Source: CAWELS01 sp964468205 (lineage in GTDB: Bacteria; Acidobacteriota; Terriglobia; Bryobacterales; Bryobacteraceae). From it: a stretch of DNA of 64,000 nt. The notes beneath the pieces are model-generated. The model saw only the letters and a list, made by a program, of their open reading frames with translations. It had not been told where the DNA came from and did no database searches. Within the stretch, counting starts at the first letter, position 1. Every line of letters begins with the position of its first letter. The stretch covers positions 1 to 64,000 of the forward strand of contig CAYXVG010000033.1 of assembly GCA_964468205.1 (NCBI GenBank), read 5' to 3'. Positions 16,314-24,447 of this stretch are shown here, one piece after another. Made by a program: the position numbers and the translations under genes.

Positions 16314-16342
16314 AGGATAGCGCAATCCTGCTCTACACGCAA
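16314..16342 (-). promoter_or_regulatory. Candidate sigma-70-type promoter of rpsT
   Basis: On the minus strand, TTGCGT (16337-16342) and TATCCT (16314-16319) are separated by 17 bp. Transcription would start near 16307, about 30 nt ahead of the rpsT ATG. The assignment is by consensus matching only. Confidence 0.5.
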
Positions 16343-16368
16343 CCAGCCTGCCATTGATGGGTTGGGTG

Positions 16369-16605
16369 TCAGGGCTTGGAGCGTTCCCCGGGCTTTTCGC
16401 CATCAGGTTCGTGAATCGTCACGCCGGCCTTGCGAGCCCGTTCCTTCGCCCAGTTCAGTAACCGTTTAACTGGCGGAAAGTAGTCGCTCAGGATGATCAG
16501 GCCGGGGATCATGAACATCCATCCCTGGAGAATCGGTATAAAACCGCCAATGAAGCCAATCACCACCAACACAATCCCGAGCCCCAGCCTGAGTGTCTTT
16601 CGCAT
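16369..16605 (-). CDS. Small PGPGW-type membrane protein
   Basis: 78 residues. One or two closely spaced hydrophobic segments (LGLGIVLVVIGFIGGFIP and GWMFMIPGLIILS) flank a short turn, followed by a basic amphipathic tail and a charged C-terminus. The arrangement, with G-P-GW-like turns, matches the small transmembrane proteins annotated as PGPGW family. Function is unknown. The gene is separate from rpsT by about 90 bp and transcribed in the same direction. Confidence 0.7.
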   Translation of the reverse strand: MRKTLRLGLGIVLVVIGFIGGFIPILQGWMFMIPGLIILSDYFPPVKRLLNWAKERARKAGVTIHEPDGEKPGERSKP

Positions 16606-16679
16606 GCAACTACTACTCCCAGTCTAGCAGCGGTCGCGACGGCCGGTAACTTCCGCCGCAACTGTCCTGGTCCTCCAAG

Positions 16680-17327
16680 TTATTCTTTTTCCAGGACCTT
16701 GGCTCCCATGGCCCCGCCGAGTACCGGGAGGAGGGTGAAGAATACGAACATCAAGAGTAGGCTGAAGAACAGGATAGAGGCCAATCCCGCCGGGGATTCT
16801 AGAACGCGTGAGAGTTCTTCGAGATCTAATCCCGGCGTTGCTTGCTTGCCGACCTGCTCGCGGTAGAAGTTGGCCAGTCCTCCCTTGTTGGAGATGACGA
16901 TCATCGAGATGGTGAAGAAGATGACCGCGATGAGGTAGCAAAACACCCCGGTCACCCAGCCCATTCGCGCACCCGCCTTGGCAGGAAGCTCTTGGCCGGT
17001 CCGCCGTTTGTAGACGTAGACCGCGAAAAACCCGGCGCCCACCAGGCAAACTGGGATCCACAAAATACTGAGCCCCGGCGGGATTGGCAGTGAAGTCAAC
17101 ATCGATGAGATGGCTGCCGCCAGCAGACCCGTTTTCACCGCCAGCTTGTTGCGAAAGCCAATCTGCGGCAGAGCAGCCGCCGTGGACTCCAATGTAATGA
17201 CCGTTTCCGGAGGGGGTGGCGATGATGGTGGTTCCGGTTCGGGAAGATCTACTTGTGGCTTCCCGCACTTGTGGCAGAACAAAGCGTCAGGCGGGAGTTC
17301 CGCGCCACATGTACATCGTTCGGCCAC
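16680..17327 (-). CDS. Zinc-ribbon membrane protein
   Basis: 215 residues from the GTG at 17327, where the sequence begins VAERCTCGAELPPDALFCHKCGKP, the usual N-terminus of zinc-ribbon membrane proteins. A longer reading to 17399 adds residues that do not look conserved. The ribbon (C-x-C...C-x2-C) is followed by a Pro-rich linker and four hydrophobic segments, the last before a KVLEKE tail. A CTVC...FCTPC pattern lies just upstream in another frame (see findings). Function is unknown; related proteins are common in acidobacteria. Confidence 0.7.
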   Translation of the reverse strand: MAERCTCGAELPPDALFCHKCGKPQVDLPEPEPPSSPPPPETVITLESTAAALPQIGFRNKLAVKTGLLAAAISSMLTSLPIPPGLSILWIPVCLVGAGFFAVYVYKRRTGQELPAKAGARMGWVTGVFCYLIAVIFFTISMIVISNKGGLANFYREQVGKQATPGLDLEELSRVLESPAGLASILFFSLLLMFVFFTLLPVLGGAMGAKVLEKE

Positions 17328-17577
17328 ACGTTCAGTTTCCCGCAACCCCGCGAGGCAGGCAACTGCCTCGGCTTTCGAGGCAGGCCTAGCGGACCGCACG
17401 GAGTGCAGAACCTGAGTGCTTCAACCTCGGCAAACGCGCAGACCGTGCAACTCCGAATGGTTCGCCAATTCCGCATCTGGCTGTAAATCAGGGACTTAAC
17501 ACAAAACTCACATTGGCCTCCCGCTTGCCTCTTCCGTTCTTAGAGAGTAGCGATTCAGAATACAGGAGCAAACTGGA

Positions 17578-18246
17578 ATGAAAACCAATGTGAAAGTACT
17601 CATTACAAACCTGGCGCTAGCCGTGGCGATCACTATGGCGCAAGGCCCGGCCTCAGGCGCCGCAGCGGGGCAACGATTTGACAGTGGAGCCGGTAACGGA
17701 GCGATGCCGGGCAAGGCAAAGCAATCGGGTCAGGTCCAAATCGATCAGTCTTAGGTACAAACCATCACCGGGATATGCCCGGCAGTGAATACTAGCGCCG
17801 GCAATGAGAGGCCGTCCGTCCAGGTCAATGGTGAAACGATTCGAGTTGGCCCAACGTGGTTTTTGGTCGAAAGCGATTTCGAAATCAGCGAGAGTGACGA
17901 GCTGTCGGTGGTAGCGGCGCCAGCACTGAACACCGCTGACGGTTACCTCTACGCGGTTTCCATCCGCAATATCACGACAGCGAAAGAGATCCAGTTGCGG
18001 GCGGATTCGGGCTACGCGTGGGCGCGCCGCGGACCTACTGACAATAGCGGGGGGACTCCGGCCCAGCAGCAAGCCGGTAGCTGTGGGTTTCTGGGCATCA
18101 ATGAAGTGACCGGTTCTGTCTCCTCGATGACCATTGGCGTGGGCTTGCGCCAGCCGAACATGGTTTTGAATGTGAACGGACAGTCGCCCCTCACTATCAA
18201 ACTGGGACCCCACCCGGATTCTGGACGAATTGGGTCTTCAGCTTGA
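17578..18246 (+). pseudogene. Secreted protein gene interrupted by an in-frame TAG
   Basis: ATG 17578, with aggag about 10 bases upstream, opens a frame with a clear signal peptide (MKTNVKVLITNLALAVAITM, cleavage near ASG-AAA). After 58 codons it meets TAG at 17752-17754 and then stays open in the same frame to TGA at 18244-18246. The second part reads like a normal secreted beta-rich protein (PSVQVNGETIRVGPTWFLV, LNTADGYLYAVSIRN). There is no ATG or ribosome-binding site directly after the TAG; the first possible restart is GTG 17785. The simplest reading is one gene of about 222 codons split by a nonsense mutation. A sequencing error or readthrough would look the same. I do not recognise the family. 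Confidence 0.65.
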
Positions 18247-18280
18247 TACCGGCGATCATGTAGGCATGGAAGGATTCACG

Positions 18281-18796
18281 ATGCATCGATGGAACCAAAT
18301 CATCTGCCCGCCCGTATTCTCTCTGCGGGTTTTCGGTTGCTCTTCAGCCAATGGCGCCAAGGCCGCTTCTGACGAAGACGTTATCGTCCGCAAGGTGAAG
18401 ACCGCAACCGAACTTTGCGGCGGAGCCGTCGAGGCTGGCGATATTGACCGCTATTTTTCGCATTACATGGCAGATGCCGTGTGGCACCCGCCGAACTTCG
18501 CGGATATCACCGGCGCCGATACGGTCCGCGCGAGGCTTTCCGGTCTATTTGACGACCTGTCGGTTGCGGGTAGCTGGGAGATCGAAGAGCAGATCGTCAT
18601 GGGCCTTGCGTGGGTCGCGCAGCGTGGACAGTTCAGAACCGTGATCACGCCAAAGGCCGGCTGGGGCGAAGACCTCCACGAGGTTGGTGGTTTCGTCAAT
18701 GTGAGGAAGAAAGACGCCGCTGGCCGGTGGAAGATCACTCTGGACATCTGGAACAGCGATCGAGGAGTCAACCTGGCGCAGGAGCCGGCGGACTAA
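18281..18796 (+). CDS. Putative NTF2-like (SnoaL/DUF4440-type) lipoprotein
   Basis: 171 residues from ATG 18281, chosen for the GGAAGGA site 7 bases upstream over earlier ATG 18266 and TTG 18230. The N-terminus is hydrophobic and ends VFGC, a possible lipobox with Cys20, although it contains a Pro pair and is not ideal. The body is an NTF2-like cone: ELCGGAVEAGDIDRYFSHYMADAVWHPPNFADITGAD, then the sheet GLAWVAQRGQF...WKITLDIWNSD. Such proteins are enzymes or ligand-binding modules; nothing here fixes a substrate. Its 3' end lies in the first copy of a 36-bp direct repeat. Confidence 0.6.
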   Translation: MHRWNQIICPPVFSLRVFGCSSANGAKAASDEDVIVRKVKTATELCGGAVEAGDIDRYFSHYMADAVWHPPNFADITGADTVRARLSGLFDDLSVAGSWEIEEQIVMGLAWVAQRGQFRTVITPKAGWGEDLHEVGGFVNVRKKDAAGRWKITLDIWNSDRGVNLAQEPAD

Positions 18797-18880
18797 CCGA
18801 CCGCAGCAACACCTGGCGTTGCGCGCGTTGGTTTCCGATGATGCGGCGCAGGAGCCGGCGGACTAACCGACCGCAGCAAC
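18775..18880. repeat. Perfect 36-bp direct repeat, 70-bp period
   Basis: The same 36 bases, starting ggcgcaggagccggcgg and ending ccgcagcaac, occur at 18775-18810 and 18845-18880, separated by 34 bp. The first copy contains the last codons and stop of the NTF2-like gene. The second lies in the leader of the BON gene. No sign of an insertion sequence is seen, so a local duplication is the likely origin. Confidence 0.9.
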
Positions 18881-18907
18881 CAATCAGAATTCAGAGCGGA
18901 GGCGGAA

Positions 18908-19543
18908 ATGAGGTATACAACAAAAAGGAGCTTCGTGACTGTCGCAGTCCTGGTTATGTGGCTGCTGGCGGCAGGTACGCTGGCGGCCCAGGAAGTGAAT
19001 CAGCAAGAGGTCGATCGTCTGGCACACCAGATCAGGAAGCAGATACTTGCTCTTGGTAATTACGGCGTTTTCGACAATGTCAGCTTTGGCGTGGAAAAGG
19101 GAGATGCCGGCTACACCGTCTTTCTCCGCGGCTTTGCTTCCCGTCCTACCTTGAAAGCTTCAGCGGAGAAGGTGGTTCGCACGGTGGAGAATGTGGAGCG
19201 GGTCGTCAACGAGATCGAAGTGTTGCCTACCTCCAGGCAAGATGAGGACATTCGTGTACTCACATATGTCGCAATATACGGGCATCCGACCCTGAGCCGG
19301 TACAATCCGAACCGGGGAACTCCGATATTCGGCGCTCGGCGGCGCGTTGCCATGGGAATCTCAAACGATCCCCCGCGCGGCTACCATCCGATTTCGATTG
19401 TCGTCAGGAACGGACATACAACTCTGGGGGGCGTGGTCGACAACGATATGGATAAGCAGATCGCGGAGCTCCAGGCTAATAGCGTTTCCGGCGTCTTCTC
19501 GGTAACGAATGAACTCCAGGTGCTTAACCCTAAAGAGAAATAG
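18908..19543 (+). CDS. BON-domain secreted protein
   Basis: 211 residues with an AGCGGAGG site upstream and a signal peptide (about 1-27, ending TLAAQ). A BON domain (about 30-100) shows the usual layout: helix VDRLAHQIRKQI, VSFGVEKGDAGYTVFLRGFASRPTLKASAEKVVRTVENVERVVNEIEVLP. A second BON-like half (about 150-205) repeats it with ISIVVRNGHTTLGGVVDNDMDKQIAELQANSVSGVFSVTNELQV. BON domains bind phospholipid or mediate periplasmic protein contacts, as in OsmY. The gene order gives no further clue. Confidence 0.85.
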   Translation: MRYTTKRSFVTVAVLVMWLLAAGTLAAQEVNQQEVDRLAHQIRKQILALGNYGVFDNVSFGVEKGDAGYTVFLRGFASRPTLKASAEKVVRTVENVERVVNEIEVLPTSRQDEDIRVLTYVAIYGHPTLSRYNPNRGTPIFGARRRVAMGISNDPPRGYHPISIVVRNGHTTLGGVVDNDMDKQIAELQANSVSGVFSVTNELQVLNPKEK

Positions 19544-19643
19544 CCGGCTTTCGGCTCGTCTCAGAAGGGTGGTGCGCGCGTAGCCGGTGACCGTCGTTGT
19601 CTTTCGCTTGGTTCTCACGGACCGCGAGAGGTGATTCGCCGCG

Positions 19644-21263
19644 CTACTTCGCGAAATACCCGGCCCGGGTGCGAATTCGGACCCCAGGGCGCTTAATTCG
19701 GACCTCGACGTCGCGCCAAGACTCGTCGAAGTCCTGATTACTTGGATAGTAGGCGATCGTATAGACGCTGCGCAGTTCCTCGGCTACTAGCGGGTACACA
19801 GGATCGAGGTCCCGCACGGAGCGGGCGACGAAAAGGCGCCCGCCTGTCAAACTGGCCAGTTCTTCCATGTTTTCCCGAGCTTTCTTGGCCCACTTTGGCG
19901 GGGGGATCGCGGTGAATTGATCGAGGAAGATCGGGTAGATCAGTACGTCCATCACCTCGGCCGCCCGGCGAAGATCCTTGAAGGATGTTTCGCTGGCCGT
20001 GCCAATTCCGTAGACGCGGTTGTCCACTCCATCGCTAATCACGATGAGAGCGTTCCGCTCCGAGCCTAGGTCTCGCAGCTCGTGTGCGTAGGCTAGAACG
20101 ATCATGTCGTAAAGCGGAGTCCCGCCGGAGACCTCCGGAATCTCCTCGATGAGTTTCTTCTGAAGCGCCCTGTCCGTTCCAAGCGCAGAAACCTGCTGGA
20201 AAAGATTATTAGCCAACGCGTATACGGCGGTCTTGTCCTGGGGCCGGGCGATTCCAATGAACCGCTGAGCGGCCAGTCTCATCGCCTCCCTGTCGCGGCG
20301 GGTGCTTCCGCTCATGTCGAGCAGCAGCGCCAGATTGAACGGAGCTTCATCAGAGCCGACGAAGCTGACTCTCTGCGGAACGCCGTCTTCCACCACCTCG
20401 AATTCTGCTTGATCGAGATCCGTGAGAGGTCTTCCCTGCGAATCGAAAACAGCAACGTTGAGATTGACCATCCTGACCTCGGAGCGAAAAGTCGGGATAG
20501 CCTCTTCCACCGTCAGTCCGTCAGCGCCGTCTTCGTTTTTGTTTCTCGGGGTGATGGGGGCAGGTCTTGCCTTCTGCTCCCGATTCTGTCTCGACTTCTT
20601 GCGTTGTACAAGGAGTTCGTCGACTAGACCGGACGCCAGCCACGGCGGTTTGATGGGCCAGTCGTCTGGCGCCGGGGCATCCTCCAGCCTCAGGAGCCCG
20701 GGATTCCTGGAGTTCACAATAATCTTGGAGGTGGTTACCTTCAGCGGCGGCAGCTTGTCCTGGAAATACCACATCTCCCGGCCGTCCTCCCCGACTTGGG
20801 TGGATTCCCGGAAACCGAACTTCGGTGGCGTCCGGATCTCATGCGGCGGGACTTCGGATAGCACCTCCACGCGCGTCGCCTCCAGCGGCGCCGCCACCCG
20901 CAGATCACCGCTTTCCGTTATGATTTCCGCCCGGTGGATTTGCCCTTCAATGGTTATTGACCCTCGGGCGGTCTTCGCTTGAAACCGGTAGTTGTAAGGG
21001 ATTTCAGCGAAGATATCAATCTTGGCGCCGTCTTCCGGACGCACTTGCACAACTACGAACCGATCCTGCCGGGACAGCTCGACATCCCCGGCCCGCAGTG
21101 GCCTTGATCTGCCCAAACTCCTGACGCTGGCCTTGCCATGCGCCACCACGTGCGCGGTCACATCCCCGTACGGATTGTCGACGAGAACGGTTGGGAGAAC
21201 GGTTTGCGCCAGCATGGCGCCGGCGGCGAGGGTTAGAACTGCCAAACGCAACCACATCCCCAT
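19644..21263 (-). CDS. Secreted VWA-domain protein (VWFA-related acidobacterial type)
   Basis: 539 residues from ATG 21263, preceded by GGAGAG. A 10-residue longer reading is possible. The signal peptide is WLRLAVLTLAAGAMLAQ. The N-terminal half is a DUF4097-like beta repeat region (about 40-190). The VWA domain (about 290-500) begins with FNLALLLDMSGSTRRDREAMRLAA, keeping the DxSxS metal site, and continues with SGGTPLYDMIVLAY and NALIVISDGVDN. The ending GVRIRTRAGYF is typical of the acidobacterial VWFA-related family, which is expanded in this phylum. The role, probably adhesion or complex assembly outside the membrane, is unknown. Confidence 0.85.
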   Translation of the reverse strand: MGMWLRLAVLTLAAGAMLAQTVLPTVLVDNPYGDVTAHVVAHGKASVRSLGRSRPLRAGDVELSRQDRFVVVQVRPEDGAKIDIFAEIPYNYRFQAKTARGSITIEGQIHRAEIITESGDLRVAAPLEATRVEVLSEVPPHEIRTPPKFGFRESTQVGEDGREMWYFQDKLPPLKVTTSKIIVNSRNPGLLRLEDAPAPDDWPIKPPWLASGLVDELLVQRKKSRQNREQKARPAPITPRNKNEDGADGLTVEEAIPTFRSEVRMVNLNVAVFDSQGRPLTDLDQAEFEVVEDGVPQRVSFVGSDEAPFNLALLLDMSGSTRRDREAMRLAAQRFIGIARPQDKTAVYALANNLFQQVSALGTDRALQKKLIEEIPEVSGGTPLYDMIVLAYAHELRDLGSERNALIVISDGVDNRVYGIGTASETSFKDLRRAAEVMDVLIYPIFLDQFTAIPPPKWAKKARENMEELASLTGGRLFVARSVRDLDPVYPLVAEELRSVYTIAYYPSNQDFDESWRDVEVRIKRPGVRIRTRAGYFAK

Positions 21264-21422
21264 CGGCGACTCTCCTTCAATTCTCTCATACACCTTTGCA
21301 GCGGCCGTTGGTCAGTCCGAGGCGTCTCTGGCGTCCGAATGTGCTGTAACCGCCCCGGAGGCGGTCAAACTCAGATACCATATTTACCGAACCGTTAAGG
21401 CTTTCATTCCGGAAGGAGGAAC

Positions 21423-22472
21423 ATGGCACAAATCAAAGGACCTGCGCTTTTTCTGGCCCAGTTCATGGGTGACGAAGAGCCGTTCAACAACTTGTCCAAC
21501 ATCACCGCGTGGGCGAAGTCGCTCGGCTACAAAGGCGTACAGATTCCATCTTGGGACGCAAGGTGTATCGATATCAAGAAGGCCGCCGCATCAAAAGACT
21601 ATTGCGATGAGATTAAAGGGCAGTGCAACGGTCTGGAGATCACCGAGTTGGCTTCGCACTTGCAGGGGCAGCTAGTCGTCTCGCACCCGGCATACAACGA
21701 GCTTTTTGACGCCTTTGCGGCGCCGGAGGTCCAGGGTGATCCAAAGGCTCGCAGCGAGTGGGCGGCCGAGCAGCTCAAGTATGCGGCCAAGGCTTCAGCG
21801 AACATGGGGCTAACCGTTTCACCTTCGTTTAGCGGTGCGATCCTGTGGCCTTATCTCTACCCTTGGCCGCAGCGGCCGGTAGGGCTAGTGGAAGAAGGCT
21901 TCAAGGAGTTAGCCAGCCGCTGGAAACCGATTTTGGATTACGCGGTGGATCTTGGCGTCTGCTACGCCTATGAGCTGCACCCCGGCGAAGACGTCTTCGA
22001 CGGGGCCACCTTCGAGACGTTTCTGGAAGCGACGGGAAACCACCCGAGCGTAGCGATAAACTACGATCCCTCGCACTTCATCCTGCAGTGCCTGGACTAT
22101 GTGCGATTCATCGACACCTACGCTCCTCACATCAAGGCTTTCCACGTCAAGGACGCGGAGTTCAGGCCTTCCGAGCGGGCCGGCGTCTACGGCGGATTCC
22201 TTGGTTGGAGGGATCGCCCCGGACGATTCCGAAGTCTCGGCGATGGCCAGGTCGATTTCAAGCAGGTCTTCACCCGCTTAACGGCGATCGGTTACGATTC
22301 CTGGGCCGTCCTGGAGTGGGAATGCTGCTACAAGGACGCAGCCCAGGGGGCCGCCGAAGGTGCGCCCTTTATCGCGGAGTGCCTGATTGACGTACCCAAG
22401 AAAGCGTTTGATGACTTTGCCGGTGCAAGCTCTGACACGGAGCGGAATCGCCGGGTTCTCGGTCTCGGGTAG
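21423..22472 (+). CDS. Sugar phosphate isomerase/epimerase-family TIM-barrel protein
   Basis: 349 residues with a strong GGAAGGAGG site. The fold is the xylose-isomerase-like TIM barrel: NITAWAKSLGYKGVQIPSW at strand 1, then VCYAYELHPGEDVFDG, VAINYDPSHFILQCLDYVRFIDTYAPHIKAFHVKDAEF and SWAVLEWECCYKDA. The Glu, Asp-His, His and Glu residues of these strands form the usual divalent-metal site. The family isomerises, epimerises or decarboxylates sugars and inositol derivatives. A nearby catabolic cluster at 27-35 kb makes a sugar role plausible, but the substrate cannot be told from sequence. Confidence 0.85.
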   Translation: MAQIKGPALFLAQFMGDEEPFNNLSNITAWAKSLGYKGVQIPSWDARCIDIKKAAASKDYCDEIKGQCNGLEITELASHLQGQLVVSHPAYNELFDAFAAPEVQGDPKARSEWAAEQLKYAAKASANMGLTVSPSFSGAILWPYLYPWPQRPVGLVEEGFKELASRWKPILDYAVDLGVCYAYELHPGEDVFDGATFETFLEATGNHPSVAINYDPSHFILQCLDYVRFIDTYAPHIKAFHVKDAEFRPSERAGVYGGFLGWRDRPGRFRSLGDGQVDFKQVFTRLTAIGYDSWAVLEWECCYKDAAQGAAEGAPFIAECLIDVPKKAFDDFAGASSDTERNRRVLGLG

Positions 22473-22533
22473 AAGCACCCAGGGTGCGCGGGCGTATGGT
22501 TCGCGCACCAAACCCGCATGGGCCAGGCGGCCG

Positions 22534-22935
22534 CTATTCTCCCAGTTCAGCCCACGAGGCCGGTCGCTTCAGACCTTCGGGCAGGACGGTGGTCTCATCG
22601 CCCACAGTTTCGTCAAGTTCCTCCTGTGTCAGGTCTTCAGCCGTTCGCAGGTCCGCCCCCGACAGGTTCGTCTCCTGAAGATCCACCCCAATCAGACGTG
22701 TTCCAATCAGATTCGCGCCGGCCAAATTCGCCCAGCGGAGGTCCGCGCCTTCGAGATTGGCCATTACGAACTTCGCGCCGGAGAGGTTTGCGTCAGCAAG
22801 ATTCGCGAGAGTGAGATTCATGTTACTCAGATCCGCGCCCGAGAGGTCCGGAATGATCTGTCCGTTTTCCGCCCGCCACTGATTCCATAGGTCAACGTCT
22901 GTCTTCAGAATTTCCAAGTGCTCAGGATTCGCCAT
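22534..22935 (-). CDS. Pentapeptide-repeat protein
   Basis: 133 residues from ATG 22935; the longer reading to 23019 crosses a hairpin and looks non-coding. Residues about 30-105 are a run of some fourteen A(D/N)LXX pentapeptides (DLSGADLSNMNLTLANLADANLSGA and onward), which build a right-handed quadrilateral beta helix. A charged, acidic C-terminal tail follows. Some such proteins mimic DNA and protect gyrase, but most are uncharacterised, and nothing here supports a specific target. Confidence 0.85.
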   Translation of the reverse strand: MANPEHLEILKTDVDLWNQWRAENGQIIPDLSGADLSNMNLTLANLADANLSGAKFVMANLEGADLRWANLAGANLIGTRLIGVDLQETNLSGADLRTAEDLTQEELDETVGDETTVLPEGLKRPASWAELGE

Positions 22936-22983
22936 GGTGAGTTCCCTGCTAAGTGATCCTTCATTTTCCCAAGAAACTGGTCG

Positions 22984-23021
22984 CCTTGGGGACCGGCTCG
23001 GAGGCGCTCGTGTCCCCAAGG
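22984..23021. promoter_or_regulatory. Strong hairpin in the divergent intergenic region
   Basis: A perfect 10-bp stem (ccttggggac at 22984-22993, gtccccaagg at 23012-23021) with an 18-nt GC-rich loop. It lies about 50-85 nt upstream of the pentapeptide-repeat ATG on the minus strand and 220 bp from the receiver gene, so it could be a leader structure of the former or an operator. No U-tract follows on either strand. Otherwise the 303-bp gap holds only the promoter candidate at 23169. Confidence 0.45.
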
Positions 23022-23168
23022 TGGAGAGATGGCAAATCAGCCGGAGAGCGGGACGGAATTCATCGCACTACCTTCAGGAATTCCAGGCGAGCCGGAGATC
23101 GCAGTCTCCCATCAACAGATGGACACTGCGGGACCCGAGGCAGCACTCCGTGCACGCTCCGGTTTTCC

Positions 23169-23197
23169 TTGACAGGGCCTGTGGGCAAGCGCAGAAT
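23169..23197 (+). promoter_or_regulatory. Candidate sigma-70-type promoter of the receiver gene
   Basis: A perfect TTGACA (23169-23174) is 17 bp ahead of CAGAAT (23192-23197). Transcription would start near 23204, leaving a 35-nt leader with AAGGA before the ATG at 23239. Confidence 0.5.
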
Positions 23198-23238
23198 TGA
23201 GACAGGTCGAACGCTAGTTTGATGGGAGCATAAGGACC

Positions 23239-23733
23239 ATGGCGGGACCATCGGAAAACCTGCCGGTGATATCCCCGGCGGATAAGACTGTTGCCGTGCT
23301 GGCGGTAAGTCCGCACAATTCGGATCACGAATGTTTGTGCGGCATCTTCAACCATTCTAACTGGCGAATCGCTAGCGCTAGAACGTGCCACGAAGCGGTT
23401 CGGTTTCTGCAGAGCAATCGCATGGCGGTGATTGTGTGTGAATGCCATTTGCCGGACGGGAGTTGGAAGAATCTTCTGGAGTCGCTGGCTCTGCTACCGT
23501 ATCCGCCGTTGATGGTGGTGACATCGGACCATGCCGATGACAAGCTCTGGGCCGAGGTTCTAAACCTGGGCGCCTATGACGTGCTGTCCAAGCCTTTCGA
23601 CCGCAGCGAGGTGACGCGGATCATCAGCCTCGCGTGGCTTCATTGGAAAGATCAAACGGCGCTTCGCCGGCGGGAACTGGTCCTCCAATCTGCTTCGGCC
23701 GGCGCGCAAAGGAGCCTCTCGGCTACGGCCTGA
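23239..23733 (+). CDS. Atypical response-regulator receiver protein, Glu at the phosphosite
   Basis: 164 residues. A single receiver-like domain (about 17-135) with a short basic C-terminal extension and no output domain. The conserved Thr (VVTSD, T95) and Lys (LSKPF, K118) are present. The phosphorylatable Asp is replaced by Glu68 (VCECHLPDG), and the upstream acidic pair that binds magnesium is replaced by Ser-Pro (AVSPHNSD). It should therefore not be phosphorylated in the normal way and may sit in a fixed, active-like state. It faces a soluble histidine kinase gene 62 bp away on the other strand. Confidence 0.8.
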   Translation: MAGPSENLPVISPADKTVAVLAVSPHNSDHECLCGIFNHSNWRIASARTCHEAVRFLQSNRMAVIVCECHLPDGSWKNLLESLALLPYPPLMVVTSDHADDKLWAEVLNLGAYDVLSKPFDRSEVTRIISLAWLHWKDQTALRRRELVLQSASAGAQRSLSATA

Positions 23734-23795
23734 GCCCCCAGCTATCGGTCATTGGCGATGTCTTATTCTTCCAAAACGGGGTGGGTGAGGTGTGC

Positions 23796-24434
23796 CTATT
23801 CGATTGGGAGATTGATGTGAAAGGCCGCGCCTTTCCCGTCGGCTCGGTTGCAGGCTGTTACTTCGCCGCCATTCTGTGCCACCAGAGATTTGACGATGTG
23901 CAGGCCAAGGCCGGAACTGGAGGACTTCGTCGAGAAGTGGGCATCGAAAATCTGCGGCAGGATGTCCTCGGGAATGCCCGGTCCCGAGTCGGCGACGCAG
24001 ATCTCTATCTTGCCATGCCGGCGTTGCGCGTTTATGTCGACTGTGCCTCCACCCTTCATGGCTTGGGCGGCATTTACGAATAGATTCAAGAATACGCGCT
24101 CCCACGCCGCCGCGCTACCCGCGAGGCGGATCGCCGGGTCGATAGAGCAGTTGAAGTGCACGGGAGGGGCTTCCACGGCGGTGAGTATGTCCTGTGCGAA
24201 TTCTATGGAATTGTCCAGTATTGCGTTGAAGTCCTGCAGGCTTCGTGCACTCGCGGTGTAGCTGCTGACAATCCGCTGTCCCCGGCTGACGCTGCGAAGG
24301 ATGGTGGCGCCAACCCGTTTCCACTTGGGATCGTTTTCCAGCAGCTCGGCGGCGTCGGAGATAGTTTCGAATACGTTGTTAAGATCGTGGACCAGGCCTT
24401 CCAGCCTGAGGTCCGGGGCGGGGTCCGGTCCCAT
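23796..24434 (-). CDS. Soluble sensor-less histidine kinase
   Basis: 212 residues from ATG 24434, chosen for AAGGAGG at a good distance; the longer reading enters aroA. There is no membrane or sensor domain. The dimerisation helix has the H-box LVHDLNNVFETISDAAELL, and the HATPase_c domain has the N-box NLFVNAAQAM, G1 DSGPGIP and G2 SGLGLHIVK. The HDLNN form of the H-box is typical of kinases with a short four-helix bundle. Its input must come from a partner protein. The convergent receiver gene is an obvious candidate partner by position, although that receiver lacks the phosphorylatable Asp. Confidence 0.85.
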   Translation of the reverse strand: MGPDPAPDLRLEGLVHDLNNVFETISDAAELLENDPKWKRVGATILRSVSRGQRIVSSYTASARSLQDFNAILDNSIEFAQDILTAVEAPPVHFNCSIDPAIRLAGSAAAWERVFLNLFVNAAQAMKGGGTVDINAQRRHGKIEICVADSGPGIPEDILPQIFDAHFSTKSSSSGLGLHIVKSLVAQNGGEVTACNRADGKGAAFHINLPIE

Positions 24435-24447
24435 CGGAAGCTCCTCC

